This document shows, in pieces, positions 58,829 to 64,000 of a stretch of 64,000 bases of DNA (the stretch's first letter is position 1; each line of letters begins with the position of its first letter). The DNA is from JACJWR01 sp963842975. Lineage in GTDB: Bacteria; Actinomycetota; Actinomycetes; S36-B12; UBA10799. The stretch lies in the NCBI GenBank assembly GCA_963842975.1, contig CAWJIH010000009.1, forward strand, positions 124,001-188,000. Reading direction: 5' to 3'. The position numbers and the translations under genes are program-made. The notes below the pieces were generated by a model. That model saw only the letters and a program-made list of their open reading frames with translations, did no database searches and was not told where the DNA came from.

Positions 58829-60118
58829 ATGAGTGATCCCACACCGGCCACCCAGCCCAAGCGTAAGAAGGCGTGGACCCCGCTTCGGGTGCTTGGCCTA
58901 CTCGTGGTGCTCGCCGTGATCGGCGGCATTGGCTTCGCAGTGACCAAGTTCCTACTCGACGAGCGCGAGACGGACCAGCGGCAGGCCCAACTTCAGCCGT
59001 TCTACACACCGCCGGAGTCGCTGCCGGCGAATCCCGGGGACGTGATTCGCGCCGAACCGATGGACAACGTCACCCTGGAGAACGGATCCGCGGAACGGAT
59101 CCTCTACACCAGCCTTAACGACGCCGGTGAGCCTATTGCGGTCTCCGGCATGGTGTTCACCCCCACAAAACCGGCCCCCGACGCGCCCATCGTGGCCTGG
59201 GCGCACCCGACGTTGGGTCAGGCCGATCAATGCGCACCGTCGCGGTCGGCAACGCCGCTGGGGGACATGACTATCTGGCTCGACGAGATGTTGGGTCGGG
59301 GCTGGGTGGTCACCGCCACGGACTACGCAGGTTTGGGCACACCCGGGCCCAAGTCGTACCTGCTGGGCGATCAGTCGGCTCAAGACCTCGTCAACTCCGT
59401 GTGGGCAGCAAAGGCCCACACCGCCCAAGCAGGCGTCACGACGTCGAACGACTGGGCACTGTGGTCGCACTCCCAGGGCGGCCAGGCCGCTCTCTGGGCG
59501 GCCGCGCAGGGTGGAGAACTGGCGCCGGAACTGACTTTGCGGGGAGTGGCGGCAGCCGCGCCTGCTGCCGAACTCACCGAGATCATGGATGCCCAGTGGG
59601 ACACTGAGGTGGCATGGGTGATCGGTCCGGAGGCGACCCAGGCGTTTGAGGTTGCATATCCGGACTTGAACGTTGTTGGGGCCTTGTCGGACACAGCGCG
59701 CAAGGCAATGTCGGATCTGGAGTCCAAGTGCATTCTGGGTCAAGGGCTAGACGCGGTGGCGTTGAGCACCTTGGAGCAAAACTTCTTTGAGGCAAATCCC
59801 ATCAATGACGAAGCCTGGTCCCAAATCGTGGCCGAGCAGACACCGCCCCCGCCGCCGGATGGACTGCCCTTCTTCCTGGTCCAGGGCACTGCCGACGAGG
59901 TTGTGTTGGCGCCCACAAACGCCCTGCTGCAAGAGTCGTGGTGCGCGGCCGGAGTGAACATGTCCGCACTCTGGTTGGGCGATGTCAACCACCAGAAGGC
60001 CGCGGTGATTGGTGGTCCCAGCGCCGTGGAGTGGATCGCTGACCGATTCGACGGTCGTCCGGCCGAGCCCAACTGTGCCTTCCCTCCACCGGTGACACCA
60101 GCCACGGCTATCGACTAA
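58829..60118 (+). CDS. Membrane-anchored secretory lipase-type hydrolase
   Basis: 429 residues. A basic N-terminus and one hydrophobic helix (about residues 19-44) anchor or export the protein. The rest matches the secretory lipase (LIP) family: VAWAHPTLGQADQCAPS, ATDYAGLGTPG and the nucleophile elbow SHSQGGQAALWAA. The acid is probably the Asp of VQGTADEVV and the base the His of GDVNHQKAA. The fixed cysteines C131 and others could form disulfides outside the membrane. CATGAT lies six bases before the ATG. Confidence 0.85.
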   Translation: MSDPTPATQPKRKKAWTPLRVLGLLVVLAVIGGIGFAVTKFLLDERETDQRQAQLQPFYTPPESLPANPGDVIRAEPMDNVTLENGSAERILYTSLNDAGEPIAVSGMVFTPTKPAPDAPIVAWAHPTLGQADQCAPSRSATPLGDMTIWLDEMLGRGWVVTATDYAGLGTPGPKSYLLGDQSAQDLVNSVWAAKAHTAQAGVTTSNDWALWSHSQGGQAALWAAAQGGELAPELTLRGVAAAAPAAELTEIMDAQWDTEVAWVIGPEATQAFEVAYPDLNVVGALSDTARKAMSDLESKCILGQGLDAVALSTLEQNFFEANPINDEAWSQIVAEQTPPPPPDGLPFFLVQGTADEVVLAPTNALLQESWCAAGVNMSALWLGDVNHQKAAVIGGPSAVEWIADRFDGRPAEPNCAFPPPVTPATAID

Positions 60119-60271
60119 TCGGCCCATCACCTGCCTCACCGTTTGGATGGGGGCTTCGCGGCGCGCACTGACGAAGGTCCGCTGATCACCGGCAACGTGA
60201 TCCGCTAAGAACAGCACACCGGTAGTTCGACAGCGGTATCCTCTCGGGCATCCAAGGAAAGGGAAGGCGCT

Positions 60272-60487
60272 ATGCCGCAACAATCGTGGTCGGAACTGTC
60301 ATCCACTCGTCGGCGGGTGATTATCGCTGCCGGCGTTGTGGAGGTGGTGCTCACCTCGGTCGCTGCCGTCGACCTGATACGCCGACCGGCTGACCAGGTT
60401 CGTGGACCCAAGTTGCTGTGGGCCCCTGCCCTACTGATCCAGCCCGTCGGCCCGATCGCCTACCTGGCGCTCGGTCGACTCCGCTGA
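60272..60487 (+). CDS. PLDc_N-type small membrane protein
   Basis: 71 residues with two hydrophobic helices. DLIRRPADQVRGPKLLWAP followed by QPVGPIAYLALGRLR is the typical phospholipase-D-nuclease N-terminal (PLDc_N) motif that occurs alone in many actinobacteria. Function unknown. AAGGGAAGG stands seven bases before the ATG, and TATCCT at 60236-60241 may be its -10 element. Confidence 0.85.
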   Translation: MPQQSWSELSSTRRRVIIAAGVVEVVLTSVAAVDLIRRPADQVRGPKLLWAPALLIQPVGPIAYLALGRLR

Positions 60488-60615
60488 GTCGCCCTCATTT
60501 GCCCAGCCTGGCGCGAGGGGGAGTTGACGCTGGATGACGTCGGCTGAAGGCGGTGGCGCGCCGACCCGGCGGGCTGCCCTGGTAGCCAGAGCGGAAATCA
60601 TCTGGGCGAAGATCC

Positions 60616-61482
60616 TTGCTGGCATCGAGCAGCCGACCGCGGCTGGCGAGGCTGTATCAAACAATCTACGGAGTAATCCGCAGACAAAGTGTCTACCGGC
60701 TGAGCCTCAACGCTGCGGGCGCTGCCTTCTGGCTTGTGATCGCGCTGTTTCCGGCCGTCATTGCAGTGATCACGGTGTTCGGCCTCGTGGTTGAACCGAG
60801 CCAAGTAGCGGCTGACATCGATGAGATCACAAAGCGGGCTCCAAATTCGTTCGGCGCCGTCCTCGCCACCCAGGCCCAACAGGTGGCTGCGGCTGATGCC
60901 GGATCGCTGAGCCTCGGCTTGGCAGTGTCCCTTGTGGTGACCCTGTGGAGCGTTTCCAGTGGCGGGTACGCCTTGTTTCGAGCCATCCGACAGGCCTACG
61001 ACCTACCCCCGCAGAGCTACCTCGTCGCTCGAGCGCGTGCCTTCGCCGCAGCTGTGGCCGGGGTGCTGGTGTTGGGGGTCGTTGTCACTGCCGGTGCCTT
61101 CGTGGTCAGCTGGCTCGACCGCCAGCCGACGTCCGTCCGCGGCGGGGTGATCGTGGCGAGTGTGGTGGCATTTGCCGTGCTCTTCGCGCTGCTGGTGGTG
61201 TGGACTTTCCGATACTCGATTGCCGTGCGCGCTCCGTTGCGGTCGATGCTGCCCGGGGCGATTATCGGAACGTCAGCGACTGTGGCACTGCTCGTGGGAG
61301 TGAGCGTTTTCGGCACCTACATGGTCAATTATCAGGCCATCTACGGTGCGCTCACGGGAGTCATTGTGACCCTGCTCGCCGGCTACACGATCATGTACAT
61401 CCTCTTGCTCGCTGCGGTGTTCAACCAGCAGTGGCAGCCGCTTCCCACCGCGATCAGCGGACAGCAGGAGCTGTTTGGATAG
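60616..61482 (+). CDS. YihY/virulence factor BrkB family membrane protein
   Basis: 288 residues with about six hydrophobic helices. RLSLNAAGAAFWLVIALFPA, LWSVSSGGYALFRAIRQAYD and the closing IMYILLLAAVFNQQ match the YihY/BrkB family. TTG start chosen as the first in frame; GTG codons further in are possible. The family was misnamed RNase BN in the past and its transport or structural role is unsettled. The upstream 128 bases hold no other gene. Confidence 0.85.
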   Translation: MLASSSRPRLARLYQTIYGVIRRQSVYRLSLNAAGAAFWLVIALFPAVIAVITVFGLVVEPSQVAADIDEITKRAPNSFGAVLATQAQQVAAADAGSLSLGLAVSLVVTLWSVSSGGYALFRAIRQAYDLPPQSYLVARARAFAAAVAGVLVLGVVVTAGAFVVSWLDRQPTSVRGGVIVASVVAFAVLFALLVVWTFRYSIAVRAPLRSMLPGAIIGTSATVALLVGVSVFGTYMVNYQAIYGALTGVIVTLLAGYTIMYILLLAAVFNQQWQPLPTAISGQQELFG

Positions 61483-61641
61483 CCGTCGGTCGAAGCGGAT
61501 CCGCCGTTGGTCGCAGTGGCCCGAATCATCCTTGGATCTGGTCATCCCGGCTGTCTACGGTGGCCTCAGGTCAGCAGCCTGCGCTGCCCTTTCGCTGGCC
61601 ACGACACCTGACGCAACCCAAACCAACCGAGAGGCGACGTC

Positions 61642-63519
61642 ATGACTAGTACCTACCGGGATTCGTATCGCGCCAGCATGGCTGATCCGGATGCGTTCTG
61701 GCTGACGGCTGCAACCGCGATCGACTGGGAGGTGCCGCCCACGAAAGGTGTGGATGCCTCCGACGCACCTTTCTACCGGTGGTTTCCCGACGGCCGACTG
61801 AACACCTGCCACAACGCTTTGGATCGGCATATCCAAGCCGGCCGGGGTGAACAGCTTGCGCTCATCTACGACTCGCCGGTCACCGGAACTATCGAGCGTT
61901 TCAGTTATGCGGAACTGCGGGAACGGGTGGCGCGATTCGCCGGGGTGCTGGCAGCAAAAGGAGTAGGGGTGGGCGACCGGGTGGTGATCTACCTGCCGAT
62001 GGTTCCCGAGGCCGTGATCGCGATGCTGGCGTGCGCCCGACTCGGAGCAGTGCATTCGGTGGTATTTGGGGGTTTCGCGGCCGCCGAGCTCGCCGCCCGG
62101 ATCGACGACGCCACACCTAAGGTGGTGGTCAGCGCCTCCTGCGGCATCGAACCGGCGCGGATCGTCGCCTACAAGCCGTTGCTCGACGAGGCACTGGCGC
62201 AGAGCAGTCACGACGTAGATTCGGTCATCATCCTGCAGCGCCCGCAGTTGGCTGCACCGATGGGGGAGAAAGACGTCGACTGGGCAAGCGAGGAAGCTGC
62301 TGCCGAACCCCATGATCCGGTTACCGTCGCCGCGACCGACCCGCTGTACATCCTCTACACCTCGGGCACGACCGGTAAACCCAAAGGTGTGGTGCGCGAC
62401 AACGGCGGGCACGCGGTGGCCTTGCAGTGGAGCATGGGCAACATCTACGGCATCAAACCCGGCGACGTGTTTTGGGCCGCCAGCGATGTGGGCTGGGTCG
62501 TGGGCCACTCCTACATCGTCTACGCGCCCTTGCTCGCTGGAGCCACGACCGTGCTGTACGAAGGTAAACCAGTGGGGACCCCGGATTCCGGCGCCTTTGG
62601 TCGAGTGATCTCCGAACACCACGTGTCAGCTCTGTTCACAGCACCAACTGCCATGCGTGCGATCCGCAAGGAAGACCCCACCGGGGCGCTGATGAGTGGC
62701 TACGACCTGAGTTCGCTGCAGGCGCTGTACCTGGCCGGGGAACGGCTCGACCCGGACACCTACCAGTGGTGCACCCAAACGCTTGGCGTGCCGGTGATCG
62801 ACAACTGGTGGCAGACCGAGACCGGCTGGCCGATCGCGGCCAATCCACGCGGGCTGGAACTGTTGGCCATCAAACCCGGATCACCTGCGGTGCCCATGCC
62901 CGGCTATGCGGTCGAAGTGGTGGATGGTTCCGGGAATCCGGTTGCTCCCGGGGAGGAAGGCAACATTGTGATTCGGTTGCCGCTGCCTCCCGGAACGCTT
63001 CCCACGCTCTGGCAGGACGACCGCCGCTACTTCGACGGCTACCTGGCTGCGTTCGAGGGCTACTACACCACCGGTGACGGCGGCTTCGTTGACACGGACG
63101 GCTACCTGCACATCTTGGGGCGCACCGACGACGTGATCAACGTGGCTGGACACCGGTTGTCCACCGGTGCGATGGAGGCCGTGGTCGGAGCGCATCCGGC
63201 GGTGGCCGAATGTGCCGTGATCGGGGTCCACGACTCGCTCAAAGGGCAAGTCCCGCGGGCCTTCGTGGTGTTGGCGGCCGGGGCGGAAACCACCCCGGAG
63301 GACGTGTCCCGCGAAATCATCGCCGCGGTCCGATCCGAGATTGGCCCGGTCGCGGCGCTGAAGTCAGTGGTGGTGGTGCCCGCGCTGCCCAAGACTAGGT
63401 CGGGCAAGATCCTCCGGCGCACCATGCGGGGCATCGCCGACGGACGTACGGAGCCAGTGCCGGGAACCATCGAAGACGCTTCCGTGCTTGATGCCATCGG
63501 TCCGCTGTTGGTCGGGTAG
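61642..63519 (+). CDS. prpE: Propionyl-CoA synthetase (acyl-CoA synthetase, ACS family)
   Basis: 625-residue adenylate-forming enzyme. The phosphate loop is YTSGTTGKPKGVVRD and the hinge region is near DGYLHILGRTDD; the catalytic and acetylation-sensitive Lys is in PKTRSGKILRRTMR near the C-terminus. YRDSYRASMADPDAFW and DNGGHAVALQWSM fit PrpE better than acetyl-CoA synthetase. It activates propionate, feeding the methylmalonyl-CoA route whose B12 domain and SucCD are also in the window. GAGAGG precedes the ATG. Confidence 0.92.
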   Translation: MTSTYRDSYRASMADPDAFWLTAATAIDWEVPPTKGVDASDAPFYRWFPDGRLNTCHNALDRHIQAGRGEQLALIYDSPVTGTIERFSYAELRERVARFAGVLAAKGVGVGDRVVIYLPMVPEAVIAMLACARLGAVHSVVFGGFAAAELAARIDDATPKVVVSASCGIEPARIVAYKPLLDEALAQSSHDVDSVIILQRPQLAAPMGEKDVDWASEEAAAEPHDPVTVAATDPLYILYTSGTTGKPKGVVRDNGGHAVALQWSMGNIYGIKPGDVFWAASDVGWVVGHSYIVYAPLLAGATTVLYEGKPVGTPDSGAFGRVISEHHVSALFTAPTAMRAIRKEDPTGALMSGYDLSSLQALYLAGERLDPDTYQWCTQTLGVPVIDNWWQTETGWPIAANPRGLELLAIKPGSPAVPMPGYAVEVVDGSGNPVAPGEEGNIVIRLPLPPGTLPTLWQDDRRYFDGYLAAFEGYYTTGDGGFVDTDGYLHILGRTDDVINVAGHRLSTGAMEAVVGAHPAVAECAVIGVHDSLKGQVPRAFVVLAAGAETTPEDVSREIIAAVRSEIGPVAALKSVVVVPALPKTRSGKILRRTMRGIADGRTEPVPGTIEDASVLDAIGPLLVG

Positions 63520-63536
63520 TAGGCCAGGGCCGCCGG

Positions 63537-64000
63537 TCAACTCCAACTCCGCACCAACTGGCGGCTGACCAACGTTGGGGGCAGAAGTCGTGCCGCGGTG
63601 TTTCGGCCTGCAGAAGCAACTGGATTCGACCACTGCCCGACTCTCCCGAGGGCGCGGGCGGCCCGGACCACCGAAGTGGTCCGGTCGATCCGTCTCCGCT
63701 CATACTCCCGCAGCGCTGCCGGTCTGGTGCCGACATGTCGCACCGCGGCGGCCAGGGCGGCCGCGTCTTCGATTGCCTGGCAGGCACCTTGACCCAGATT
63801 CGGCGTCATCGGGTGCGCGGCGTCGCCGAGCAGGGTCACTCGGTCAACACCCCAGCGGGTCACCGGATCGCGGTCGCAGATGTCCGTGCGAAACACTGCC
63901 TCAGCAGGGGTTTCGGCAATTGCCTCCCGGACCTCGGCTGGAAAACCGTCGGCGGTCGCCCGCGCCGCCTGGTATGCGCCTCCGCCGTCCTGCCCATTCA
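63537..64000 (-). CDS. FAD-dependent monooxygenase, C-terminal part (5' end outside window)
   Basis: The frame is open to the right edge, so this is only the last 154 or so residues. GVDRVTLLGDAAHPMTPNLGQGACQAIEDAAALA is the class A flavoprotein monooxygenase motif that binds the FAD ribityl chain (GDAAH). It ends with a helical tail RRIDRTTSVVRAARALGRVG. The substrate is unknown; zeaxanthin-epoxidase-like and salicylate-hydroxylase-like enzymes share these features. It is convergent with prpE. Confidence 0.88.
   Translation of the reverse strand, partial: NGQDGGGAYQAARATADGFPAEVREAIAETPAEAVFRTDICDRDPVTRWGVDRVTLLGDAAHPMTPNLGQGACQAIEDAAALAAAVRHVGTRPAALREYERRRIDRTTSVVRAARALGRVGQWSNPVASAGRNTAARLLPPTLVSRQLVRSWS

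Overview
The window is GC-rich chromosomal DNA from a member of the Actinomycetota. The evidence is the base composition, the frequent GTG and TTG starts, a WhiB protein, a BldM-type regulator and a gene order that by recollection matches core regions of both Streptomyces and Mycobacterium. Matching blocks are nnrD-alr-hydrolase-tsaE-tsaB-rimI-tsaD, groES-groEL, whiB, bldM, guaB-guaB3-GMC oxidoreductase-guaA, pcrA-M23 peptidase-sucC-sucD-DUF6350-purN-purH, and folD-DUF3017-mdh-icd-trpS. I cannot name the genus. No rRNA, tRNA, CRISPR array, insertion sequence or prophage was recognised.

Layout. 0-5.4 kb is a tightly overlapping operon for metabolite repair, D-alanine supply and the tRNA t6A modification proteins. 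5.5-9.1 kb holds a methyltransferase gene reading away from a groES-groEL operon that carries two CIRCE (HrcA) operators and an intercistronic hairpin. 9.1-12.1 kb is a regulator cluster: WhiB3-like, MerR fused to a CarH-type cobalamin domain, an unknown helical protein and BldM. 12.2-19.8 kb is guanine nucleotide synthesis (guaB, guaB3, guaA) with an aldehyde dehydrogenase and a cholesterol-oxidase-like GMC enzyme inserted. 20-31 kb holds pcrA, a secreted M23 peptidase, a lipase, a lone B12-binding domain, sucCD, a broken DUF6350 gene, purN and purH. 31-37 kb looks accessory: a cysteine-less ArsC-like protein, a quinone reductase, VapBC, a FeeM-like acyltransferase paired with a broken E1-like (ThiF) gene, a small-molecule exporter, and two copies of a 73-bp palindromic repeat. 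37.4-42.6 kb returns to core metabolism (folD, mdh, icd, trpS). 42.6-50.5 kb is rich in signalling: a FIST protein with a hybrid histidine kinase, an acyltransferase, a Ca2+/cation antiporter, a LuxR-type response regulator and a PAS-GGDEF cyclase. 50.6-64 kb holds a SulP transporter, a tiny Cys-rich protein below a CsoR-like operator, an amidase, a glutamate-cysteine-ligase-like enzyme, cystathionine gamma-synthase and beta-synthase with a divergent Rrf2 regulator, a lipase, two membrane proteins, propionyl-CoA synthetase and the 3' part of an FAD monooxygenase gene.

Three patterns cross the whole window. First, at least thirteen genes have a TANNNT hexamer 6-8 bases before the start codon, the signature of leaderless transcription, and this decides several starts. 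Second, five genes (E1-like, DUF6350, response regulator, GGDEF, amidase) are split by single-base frameshifts, three of them clearly at short homopolymers; they are recent pseudogenes or residual sequencing errors. Third, the most biologically striking items are the CarH-like photoreceptor-type regulator beside bldM, the FeeM/ThiF pair next to the palindromic repeats, and the Cu-operator/Cys-rich miniprotein unit.
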